Part shown: positions 56,708-64,000 of the stretch, one piece after another
Layout: every line of letters starts with the position of its first letter
Numbering within the stretch: the first letter of the stretch is position 1
Source: JAPORK01 sp026710285
Lineage (GTDB): Bacteria > Pseudomonadota > Gammaproteobacteria > Pseudomonadales > Endozoicomonadaceae
Length of the DNA stretch: 64,000 nucleotides
Assembly: GCA_965201045.1 (NCBI GenBank)
Contig: OZ241746.1
Span: forward strand, 5,580,001-5,644,000
Reading direction: 5' to 3'
Translations under genes and position numbers: made by a program
The notes under the pieces: model-generated
What the model saw: the letters and a program-made list of their open reading frames with translations, nothing else
Told to the model about the DNA's origin: nothing
The model's database searches: none

Positions 56708-56852
56708 ATATCACAACACTTCAAACAGTTTTTGTAAGTTGTTGATTTTAAAAGGATTTACTTTTCATCTCATTGCAAAAATATCGTTAAAAATCAATAA
56801 CTTACGGTTTAACACATCGTATATTTTTAAAAACTTTCCGAAGTATTGATAT
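56708..56852. repeat. MITE-like element, family 2, copy 2
   Basis: Inverted relative to 42238-42384. Blocks such as AACACTTCAAACAGTTTTTG, AAAATCAATAACTTACGGTT and CTTTCCGAAGTATTGATAT match that copy after reverse complementing. Confidence 0.7.
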
Positions 56853-57074
56853 AAGAGAACTGAATTAATAATAAATCCTGTGGCAAAATTCTGAAAATAT
56901 GTTAATCTGCTTTTTAGTGATAGTACAAGGGTTATTGTTATTGCTTGATAAATTTTTTTATTATCAGTCACTAAAAATTCTGTACAATATCTGATCTGCT
57001 TGCAACAGTCAGGAGCAATTTACTTACTACTGTAAAGCGTGTTAATGTCAGAGAAGACTTGGTATTAAATATTT

Positions 57075-57389
57075 ATGAATATGCAAGACAAAATTTCAAA
57101 TAAAATCAAAGAGGCTTTTGCGCCGGAATACTTGCGGATAGATAACGAAAGCCATAAACATCGCAGCATACCCTGTGCAGAAACCCATTTCTTTATGATT
57201 ATTGTAAGCGATGACTTTATTAATCAACGACCGGTAAAACGCCATCAAAATGTTTATAAAGTACTTTGTGATGAAATGAATGTTATTCATGCACTTTCTT
57301 TGCATACTTATACCAAAGATGAATGGCAACAACAAAAAAATACAATCTCTTCTCCTCAATGCATGCACAAAAAAAACAATGTCCTGTAA
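57075..57389 (+). CDS. bolA: BolA-family protein
   Basis: 104 aa, same length as E. coli BolA (105). Conserved features: KIKEAFAPEYLRIDNESHKH, ETHFFMIIVSDDF, the RHQNVYKVL segment and HALSLHTYTKDEWQ. BolA proteins pair with monothiol glutaredoxins in iron-sulphur handling and influence morphology. It converges with hldD, 34 bases apart. Confidence 0.95.
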   Translation: MNMQDKISNKIKEAFAPEYLRIDNESHKHRSIPCAETHFFMIIVSDDFINQRPVKRHQNVYKVLCDEMNVIHALSLHTYTKDEWQQQKNTISSPQCMHKKNNVL

Positions 57390-57423
57390 TTTATTTTAGT
57401 GTAACAAATTCAGCTATACCTGT

Positions 57424-58368
57424 TTATATAAAAAATACCGGACGATAACCACCGAGATTAATAAAGTAGTGATGGTAGTCTGCTATACCATCTTCAGGTG
57501 AAATCCACGGTTCATGATATCCTGCTGCATATAACAAAGACAGATCAGCACAAGTAGATTTTTGATACCTGCCTTTCAAATCTTTTGGAAAGGGAATAGT
57601 TTGCAAAGATGAAAAAGGCATTAGTTTTAACAATATTTCTCCTATATCTGCAAAGGTTCTGGCTTCTCCTGTTCCTATATTAAACAGACCTGACAGATGA
57701 GGATTATCCATGAAAAACAGATTAACTTTAATTACATCATCAACATGGACAAAATCCCGCTTAAAGTGTTCACTACCTTCAAACAGACGCATTGTGCTGG
57801 AGTTGCGTGCCTGATTCATCAAATGCCATGGTACCGAAGCCATGCGACCTTTATGTTTTTCCTGAGGTCCGTAAACATTAAAATAACGCAAACCAACAAT
57901 CTGTGCGTGACTGAGTTGTTGTTCCATATAGCGGTCAAACATCAGCTTGGAAAAACCATAAATATTTAAAGGGTTTTCGCTCTGTCGTTCTATTGCAAAT
58001 CCGTTATTACCGTCACCATAAACAGCAGCAGAAGAAGCATAGATAAAACGGCGATGATCTCGCTGGCACCAGCTTAGTAACTGTTTTGAATAATCATAGT
58101 TTTGCTGCATCATTCTGGCGCCATCACTTAACGTCGTGTCGGTAATTGCGCCCTGATGAAAAACGATAGTGGCACTATTATAGCTATCCAGCGATATTAA
58201 AAAATCATCCGGTGTAATTAAATTACGAAAATGCAGATGATGCAAATTTTTGAACTTGTCCGTTGAGTCCATTTGATCCACAAGTACAATATCAGTCAAT
58301 CCCTGACGATTGAGCGCCCATACTAAATTACTACCAATAAAGCCTGCAGCACCTGTTACAATAATCAT
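57424..58368 (-). CDS. hldD: ADP-glyceromanno-heptose 6-epimerase
   Basis: 314 aa, extended SDR. It makes ADP-L-glycero-D-manno-heptose for the lipopolysaccharide inner core. NADP loop GAAGFIGSN, the ASSAAVYG serine region, the YGFSK active site (Y-x-x-x-K), RYFNVYGP and FKRDFVHVDD are all intact. It shows the organism still builds heptose-containing LPS. Confidence 0.96.
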   Translation of the reverse strand: MIIVTGAAGFIGSNLVWALNRQGLTDIVLVDQMDSTDKFKNLHHLHFRNLITPDDFLISLDSYNSATIVFHQGAITDTTLSDGARMMQQNYDYSKQLLSWCQRDHRRFIYASSAAVYGDGNNGFAIERQSENPLNIYGFSKLMFDRYMEQQLSHAQIVGLRYFNVYGPQEKHKGRMASVPWHLMNQARNSSTMRLFEGSEHFKRDFVHVDDVIKVNLFFMDNPHLSGLFNIGTGEARTFADIGEILLKLMPFSSLQTIPFPKDLKGRYQKSTCADLSLLYAAGYHEPWISPEDGIADYHHYFINLGGYRPVFFI

Positions 58369-59005
58369 TATGTTTAATAGCTCCTGTTAATAAAATCAGC
58401 TTTCCAGGTTAAAACAAAAAAAACAGATCTGGGCAAACAAGATCATTTACGTCTGAAAATTTATCATTCGTCTGCATAAACAAAAAAATCAGATTAAAAC
58501 AAGTCTTTAGGTGTGTAGTCTTTAATGTGTTTTTTGCATTATCGGTTGGTTAATTTGCTAATCATAATTGTTTGGATTTATTTAAAAAAGGTTATGAAAG
58601 ATAACAAACAATAAATCGTTAACTACGATAGCAACCCTCCTGATTCTTATTGTGCACATCAAATCTCTTATTTGCTGATATTGTGAATATACAACTAAGG
58701 ACTTCTAACTTTATCGAAGACTTGTCTATATCCTTATGCGGAATTTTGATTTTAAAACAAAATGGTTTATTTTATACTTTAATGACAGACATTCCAGTTT
58801 GAAAGCTGAATAAATGTAACTCCCCGGGTAGTTTGTAATGATGGAAAGCAAGAGTACGATGAGTGAAGGCGTTACCTAAACAGAATTCTATACCACTCCA
58901 AAGCATAGCTTAAAAAAATCTGTCTGTAATCAGCCACTACGCAAAAAATATCAAAAGAAAAAAGATATATGTTCTCAATGCTTTTATTCGTACTTTAAGC
59001 AACCT

Positions 59006-59053
59006 CAGCTCGGAGATTTTTTGGGTCAACCTACTATGTTTTATGTCATTAAT
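59006..59053 (+). repeat. Repeat block shared with 42847-42911
   Basis: CTCGGAGATTTTTTGGG then CTACTATGTTTTATGTCATT, matching the minus-strand reading of 42847-42911. Confidence 0.55.
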
Positions 59054-59197
59054 GATAGGAAGCTATATTGAAAAGTATTATTTTAACTAAATTGAACCAC
59101 TCTCCCATCCTGTTTTTGGAAAATCCCTGACACCCTTTCCAGAGCGTTAACCTATCGCTGATTGATCTCAAAAACTCATTATTTACTTTATCTGACA

Positions 59198-59245
59198 CGC
59201 CGTAAAACTCCGTCCTTCAGAGCGGAAATATAAGGCGGTTTTTTT
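59198..59245 (+). other. Hairpin with T-tract, probable IS200/IS605 structure
   Basis: CGCCGTAAAACTCCG ... CGGAAATATAAGGCGG followed by seven T. It could act as a terminator. Its position 84 bases before a tnpB start suggests it is a left-end structure of an IS200/IS605-type element. Confidence 0.5.
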
Positions 59246-59328
59246 AGTTTCTGTTGACATTTTTGCCTGAAACAATTAAAATCCAGTCGCTAAATAGCGC
59301 ATGAAACCTATACAATTGACGTTCTTGT

Positions 59329-59499
59329 ATGGAACAGACAAAGACACTAAAAGTAAGAGTTAAAGACAAACACGCAAAACAGCTTAGGAAGATGGCGGGT
59401 TCGGTTAATTTTGTCTGGAACTACATAAATGAACTTTCCTCTCGCTCAATCAGAGAGCGCGGAGAATTTTTATCTGTCTACGATATACACAAATTAGCG
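59329..59499 (+). pseudogene. TnpB N-terminal fragment (IS200/IS605 type)
   Basis: MEQTKTLKVRVKDKHAKQLR, then VNFVWNYINELS and FLSVYDIHKLA, are the usual N-terminus of TnpB, the RNA-guided nuclease of these elements and relative of Cas12. About 57 codons remain. The frame then runs into the end of aat and stops at 59535. All catalytic parts are gone. Confidence 0.87.
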
Positions 59500-60135
59500 C
59501 TAAACCCACCAGTTCAAACAGGTCAGGTATTTTGAGCGCGGAATTAGTTTTCCTCCCATACTTTTCAGATGATCTGTATATAGCTGACAATCAATCATTT
59601 TAAGATCCATGCTTTGTGCCAAATGAATAAGTGCCATTTTTGAAGCGTTGGGAATGAGGCTAAACATAGATTCACCAAAAAAGACTTGACCAATACAGGG
59701 TCCGTACAGTCCACCAACAAGCTCTTTGCCTTTCCATACTTCTAAAGAATGGGCATAGCCTGCTTCATGCAGCCTTAAATAAGCTTTCTTCATTTCGCTG
59801 GTAATCCAGGTGCCATTGGCACGTTGCTCTGCACAGAACTGTATAACCTGTTGAAAACATTGATTTTGAGTGATATGACAACTCTTTTTTTTCAACCATT
59901 TTTTCATGCTGGTGGATATATGTATATCATCAGGAAAAAGTACCATTCTGGGGTCAGGTGACCACCATAGAATAGGCTGCTCACGGTCATACCAGGGGAA
60001 AATACCCTTTTTATAGGCACATAACAGAGTGGATGTTTCAAGATTGCCGCCTGCACACAACAGACCTTCTGGCTGTTTGAGTGCCTCATATGGAGAAGGA
60101 AAAACAGGTTTATATGTATCAAGCCATTGTAGCAT
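59500..60135 (-). CDS. aat: Leucyl/phenylalanyl-tRNA-protein transferase
   Basis: 211 aa from ATG 60135 (MLQWLDTYKPVFPSPYEALK). A TTG at 60168 would add eleven residues; neither has a clear binding site. The enzyme adds Leu or Phe to proteins with basic N-termini, marking them for ClpAP. Motifs: GLLCAGGNL, YKKGIFPWY, ILWWSPDPRMVL, GTWITSEMKKAYLRLHEAGYAHS, LYGPCIGQVFFGESMFS, and IPRSKYL. The stop lies at the exact edge of the tnpB fragment, so the last few residues (LNWWV) may have been changed by that insertion. Confidence 0.95.
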   Translation of the reverse strand: MLQWLDTYKPVFPSPYEALKQPEGLLCAGGNLETSTLLCAYKKGIFPWYDREQPILWWSPDPRMVLFPDDIHISTSMKKWLKKKSCHITQNQCFQQVIQFCAEQRANGTWITSEMKKAYLRLHEAGYAHSLEVWKGKELVGGLYGPCIGQVFFGESMFSLIPNASKMALIHLAQSMDLKMIDCQLYTDHLKSMGGKLIPRSKYLTCLNWWV

Positions 60136-60231
60136 TTTTATATAATCGATGATTTTTTTGAAGGTCAATATTCTTTGTGTTATTATAACGATTTTCTTCT
60201 GCCAGAGAAAGCTTTTTATAGAGGTAAAAAA

Positions 60232-61962
60232 ATGTGTTCTGTCTTTTCAATTTTTAACATCAAAAATAGTGTTCCGGCACTACGTACACAAGGTATACGT
60301 CTGTCTGCTAAACTACGCCATAGGGGACCAGACTGGTCAGGTGTTTATGAAAATGATCATACACTTATGATACATGAACGCTTAAGTATTGTGGGTGTTG
60401 AAAACGGTGCACAGCCACTTTACAGCATAGATCCTGACCATGCTGACAAACGGCATGTTCTTGCAGTCAATGGTGAAATATATAATCATCAGCAGCTTGA
60501 AGCCAGCCTGAAAACACCACATTCATTTACCACACGTTCAGACTGTGAAGTTATCCTTGCTCTTTACAAAGAAGAAGGAACTGCCTTTTTAAATAAACTG
60601 CATGGCATGTTTGCTTTTACCTTATATGATGAAGCAAAAGACCGTTATTTTATTGCACGTGACCCTATTGGTATTATCCCTTTATACATAGGGCATGATG
60701 CACATGGACAATGCTATGTCGCCTCGGAAATGAAAGCGCTGACAGATGTTTGTGACACCGTGGAAATCTTTCCTCCCGGGCACTACTTAATTAGTCATGA
60801 TGACAAAGGTCAACCTTGCGGAAAAATACAACGTTACTATAAACGTGACTGGAAATCTTACACACTGCTGTTTACAACACCACAAAAACCGCCTGCTATC
60901 ACCACAGAAAATGAAGCAGTCGATGCAATCAATACTTCATTAACTGATGCTGTAAAAAGCCATCTGATGACGGATGTTCCTTATGCTGTTCTGCTATCAG
61001 GAGGTCTTGATTCCTCGATTATTGCTGCCATTACTAAGCAGTTTATTGAACGACGTATTGGATGTAATGAACAGAGCAAAGCCTGGTGGCCACAGCTGCA
61101 TACTTTTTCTGTTGGGTTGAAAGATGCACCGGATCTGGCAGCTGCACAGACAGTGGCTGATCATATAAATTCAGTGCATCACTGCGTTACCTATACAGAG
61201 CAGGAAGGGATAGACGTACTTTATGATGTCATCTATCATCTTGAAACCTATGATGTCACCACAATACGCGCTTCTGTCCCAATGTATCTGATGGCCCGTA
61301 AAATAAGAGCAATGGGAATTAAAATGGTACTTTCCGGGGAAGGGAGTGATGAGTTATTTGGTGGTTATCTCTACTTTCATAAAGCACCAAATGCCCGTGA
61401 ATTCCATGAAGAGACTGTGCGTAAGCTAGATAAATTACATATGTATGACTGTTTGCGTGCCAATAAATCAATGATGGCATGGAGCATAGAAGCCAGAGTT
61501 CCATTTCTGGATTACAACTTTATCGACACTGCGATGCATATCGATCCGCAACTAAAAATGATCACTGAAAACAAAATGGAAAAATATTTATTAAGAAAGG
61601 CATTTGAACCTTTATTGCCTGAATCGGTGGTCTGGCGGCAAAAAGAGCAATTTTCAGATGGTGTAGGTTACTCCTGGATAGACAGACTACAGTCCTTTGC
61701 TGAAACAGAAATAAAAGATAGCGTTTTTGCTAAAGCTGCAATCCGCTTTCCCTATAATACGCCACAAACCAAAGAAGCTTATCTTTACCGGGAACTGTTT
61801 GAACAATGTTTTCCAAATTCTTCAGCCATTGCCACTGTCCCATCTGGAAAATCCGTTGCCTGCAGCACACCTGAGGCTCTGCTCTGGGATAAAACATTGC
61901 AACAGTGTATTGATCCTTCTGGGCGCGCAATGGCGAATGTGCATAAAAGTAGTTATTATTAA
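60232..61962 (+). CDS. asnB: Asparagine synthase (glutamine-hydrolysing)
   Basis: 576 aa from ATG 60232. This start puts cysteine second (MCSVFSIF), as the class II glutaminase needs, and has GAGG seven bases upstream. The glutaminase half has RLSIVGVENGAQPL and AVNGEIYNH. The synthetase half has the ATP loop LLSGGLDSSIIAA (about 255) and VLSGEGSDELFGGY. It makes asparagine from aspartate, glutamine and ATP. Divergent from aat across 96 bases, which must hold both promoters. Confidence 0.97.
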   Translation: MCSVFSIFNIKNSVPALRTQGIRLSAKLRHRGPDWSGVYENDHTLMIHERLSIVGVENGAQPLYSIDPDHADKRHVLAVNGEIYNHQQLEASLKTPHSFTTRSDCEVILALYKEEGTAFLNKLHGMFAFTLYDEAKDRYFIARDPIGIIPLYIGHDAHGQCYVASEMKALTDVCDTVEIFPPGHYLISHDDKGQPCGKIQRYYKRDWKSYTLLFTTPQKPPAITTENEAVDAINTSLTDAVKSHLMTDVPYAVLLSGGLDSSIIAAITKQFIERRIGCNEQSKAWWPQLHTFSVGLKDAPDLAAAQTVADHINSVHHCVTYTEQEGIDVLYDVIYHLETYDVTTIRASVPMYLMARKIRAMGIKMVLSGEGSDELFGGYLYFHKAPNAREFHEETVRKLDKLHMYDCLRANKSMMAWSIEARVPFLDYNFIDTAMHIDPQLKMITENKMEKYLLRKAFEPLLPESVVWRQKEQFSDGVGYSWIDRLQSFAETEIKDSVFAKAAIRFPYNTPQTKEAYLYRELFEQCFPNSSAIATVPSGKSVACSTPEALLWDKTLQQCIDPSGRAMANVHKSSYY

Positions 61963-62307
61963 AAAACATAATTATTACTGTGCTGGTTTGATAGTGTGGC
62001 GAACTCATACTACTATAGAGGATTATCCTGGCAACAGGATAGTTCCTCTCTGATAATAAAATCAACTGTGTTTTTTTAAGGTCTGTTGATATTTTATGTT
62101 ATGATTTTTTAACAGATTATAAATAGCGATAACAAACCACTGTACCTGATAAATAAACTTTGCACACCCTGATCTGAAATTTTAATCCTGAAATTTCAGT
62201 TCGGAAATTTTTGGCACATATATGGACTACCTACCCCCCATTTACAGGCTTAAAAGGCTTTGATTATGTAGCATGTAAAATAAACTTTCAATTTGGTGTA
62301 ATATGTC
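61963..62307. other. Intergenic region
   Basis: 345 bases. A single insertion-sequence-like end (GGTCTGTTGATATTTTATG) is at about 62079, and the block CAGTTCGGAAATTTTTGGC at 62197-62233 is shared with 42847 and 59006. Nothing else was seen. Confidence 0.5.
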
Positions 62308-64000
62308 ATGTCTTTTCAGGATTATCAGCAACAGCGAATCTTTATTTGGATTATACCTCTATTTTATACATTACTGTTTTTTTACGAGCAATGTTTTTTG
62401 TTTGTATCTGCGACTTCAGTTGTTAAACATAAAAATCAATATAGTTTGCGTGCAAATCCACATTTGTTATCAAAAAAAAATCATTTGCCTTCTCTTATTT
62501 TAAATAAGAAAAATAAACGTAGCATCAGTATTATTAAAGCAGGAGCAGATACAAATACACCATGGTCTAACGCCTTTAATTTTAAAAAAATATGGGGAAC
62601 AGAGATTGATCCACGCACAGGTACACTAAGAGCACATGTTAAAGCAGGTAGCCTTCTCAGCAATTGGGGACATGGTCCAAATATTGATCTGGAAATTAAT
62701 TACAGCAGCAGCACATATGCTGATGTAGATAAACTGGGCTATGGATGGAGCTGGAATCTCACACATTTTAATCCTGTAACACATCAATTAACAACATCTT
62801 TTGGTCAAAACTTTTATCTGCAACAAAAAAATAATCGGCAATGGTTTCCTTTATATCACAAACTTAAAGATATTCGTATTGTGACTACTAAAAACCACTT
62901 AATCATTACTTATGCCAATGGTTTAAAAGAGACTCTCAATAATGCAGGATACGAAACATTACTGGAGCAACAAGATGGATGGAGTGTACATTTTTACTAT
63001 CAGCCTGGCACACATTTGTTACAGTCTGTTACTGATGATGAACACCACAGCATTTTACTTGAGTATACCAGAAATCACATCAAAATCACCAGCAAGGGTA
63101 GTGAAGGACAACCTGTTTCCGTAGTAATTAATAAAGAAGAGGGGCAGGTATGCACGATAGCACTCCCTGTGCACAGTAATGATGATGGTTACAGTATTTA
63201 TTTTAGCTATACGGGTCATCTTATTACCCGGGTCAGTTATCCTACCGGATTAAAAAAAACATTTACTTATAATTGTAATGATGAAATGAAAATCGGTCTG
63301 TGGTCAGATGCATCAACTGCTTCGTTATGTGTAGTAATCAGAGAAACGGTCGATCCCGGTGCAGAACAACCATTGATGACAACTCATTATCAATATACGC
63401 AAGCAAATAACAATGAACATAACTATCTGGGTTTTAATTCGGGACTGGAGGAACACATAAGAACTTTTAAAGACAGACTGTTTGAATCATCTGTTGATTA
63501 TACATACCGCACATCAGAAGACAACGGTATAACTAAGGAAATACACACTTACAATAAGTACCATCTGTTAATTGATGAACAACAAATCAGTGACCGCACT
63601 CAACATATATTGTCAGAAGCACAAAGCTTTTTTTGTCGTACGGATCAGCCTAATGGCTGTGCTCATTCTTCTTTTGCTGATCTGCCAGCCACTTATAGTC
63701 AGCCGCTAAAAGTAGTCACTAAACTATGGGGAGATAAAAGAACTTCTGTTCTGCCTGCTATAACTTTTGAAACCAGTCAGTATGATGAGCAGGGGCGGGT
63801 TATTTCTCATACAGACACTTATGGACGTTTGACAAAAATACACTACTGTCCTTTAAGTGGCGATAGATTCTGTCCTCCTGCTCCCAAAGATTGGCCATTT
63901 AATAACCTGGAAGAGTCAACTACATTATATCCGGCACAAACCGATTCAGAAACGACTGTTCTGGCACCGGTTATTACCCAAAATTATTACCGTAAACAAT
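62308..64000 (+). CDS. RHS/YD-repeat protein, third copy, runs off the right edge
   Basis: Open frame from ATG 62308 (MSFQDYQQQRIFIWIIPLFY) to the last base with no stop. A signal-like hydrophobic segment (WIIPLFYTLLFFYEQCFLF) ends near VSA. The N-terminal module follows: IWGTEIDPRTGTLRAHVKAG, LLSNWGHGPNIDLEINYSSS, GYGWSWNLTHFNPVTHQL. Then come FNSGLEEHI, the HYCPLSGD region and the first YD-like repeats. It is a clear homologue of the tandem pair at 1-10570 but visibly more diverged. The frame crosses the window edge, so the RHS core and C-terminal region are not visible. Confidence 0.9.
   Translation, partial: MSFQDYQQQRIFIWIIPLFYTLLFFYEQCFLFVSATSVVKHKNQYSLRANPHLLSKKNHLPSLILNKKNKRSISIIKAGADTNTPWSNAFNFKKIWGTEIDPRTGTLRAHVKAGSLLSNWGHGPNIDLEINYSSSTYADVDKLGYGWSWNLTHFNPVTHQLTTSFGQNFYLQQKNNRQWFPLYHKLKDIRIVTTKNHLIITYANGLKETLNNAGYETLLEQQDGWSVHFYYQPGTHLLQSVTDDEHHSILLEYTRNHIKITSKGSEGQPVSVVINKEEGQVCTIALPVHSNDDGYSIYFSYTGHLITRVSYPTGLKKTFTYNCNDEMKIGLWSDASTASLCVVIRETVDPGAEQPLMTTHYQYTQANNNEHNYLGFNSGLEEHIRTFKDRLFESSVDYTYRTSEDNGITKEIHTYNKYHLLIDEQQISDRTQHILSEAQSFFCRTDQPNGCAHSSFADLPATYSQPLKVVTKLWGDKRTSVLPAITFETSQYDEQGRVISHTDTYGRLTKIHYCPLSGDRFCPPAPKDWPFNNLEESTTLYPAQTDSETTVLAPVITQNYYRKQ

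Larger units (their letters stand above)
56600..57074. other. Intergenic region with two repeat elements
   Basis: 475 bases with the short inverted element at 56611-56673 and the family 2 element at 56708-56852. The last 200 bases precede bolA, and no promoter was fixed. Confidence 0.55.
58369..59328. other. Long intergenic region with repeat and hairpin
   Basis: 960 bases upstream of hldD and of the tnpB remnant. It holds the repeat block at 59006-59053 and a GC-rich hairpin at 59198-59245. No gene was recognised in the rest. Confidence 0.6.

Noticed and set aside
62211..62503. Short plus-strand frames before and inside the third RHS gene
   Set aside because: They overlap the RHS signal segment in other frames; the RHS frame from 62308 explains the sequence.
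1..64000. CRISPR arrays, tRNA or rRNA genes
   Set aside because: No regularly spaced short direct repeats and no tRNA T-arm or rRNA signatures were seen on either strand.

Overview
The window comes from an AT-rich gammaproteobacterium. The clearest lineage marks are housekeeping genes in gammaproteobacterial form and order: ybeD-lipB-lipA, bolA, hldD, aat, pssA, pgi, ssb with a DDDIPF tail, and a MutS closest in pattern to the E. coli protein. Ankyrin, Sel1 and protein-kinase-like genes, three RHS genes, many exported proteins of no known family, and heavy pseudogene and repeat load suggest a host-associated organism with a genome in flux. I cannot name the genus from this sequence alone.

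Layout. 1-10570: two nearly identical RHS genes in tandem, the first cut by the left edge. 10936-16199: accessory genes (an unknown protein, a GNAT plus HTH/ImmA-IrrE pair, a possible methyltransferase-like protein, an exported ankyrin protein). 16371-20711: lipA, lipB, ybeD, two SDR paralogues whose last 186 bases are identical, and ridA. 21165-34404: three loci of one large protein family that I read as amidoligase-like (glutamine-synthetase/GCS fold). Its first copy abuts a broken mutS. Its second copy is split by a clean 2.2 kb insertion. 34979-39054: ssb, a glycerate kinase relic and a Sel1-type protein. 39959-46636: a eukaryotic-like protein kinase, glycerate kinase plus an MFS transporter, and an unknown protein. 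47041-50618: a dead IS256-type element riddled with group II intron sequence. 50845-61962: pgi, pssA, small unknown proteins, bolA, hldD, a tnpB relic, aat and asnB. 62308-64000: a third, more divergent RHS gene running off the right edge.

The genes divide into a conserved core (lipoate synthesis and transfer, Leu/Phe-tRNA-protein transfer, asparagine and phosphatidylserine synthesis, heptose epimerisation, glycolysis, single-strand DNA binding) and an accessory layer that has been duplicated, converted and broken by recombination. At least five short inverted-repeat families lie between genes, one with ends resembling the Tn5/IS50 mosaic end. The loss of the MutS N-terminus together with a frameshift near its C-terminus may be linked to this instability, but that link is inference. 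No tRNA, rRNA or CRISPR array was seen.
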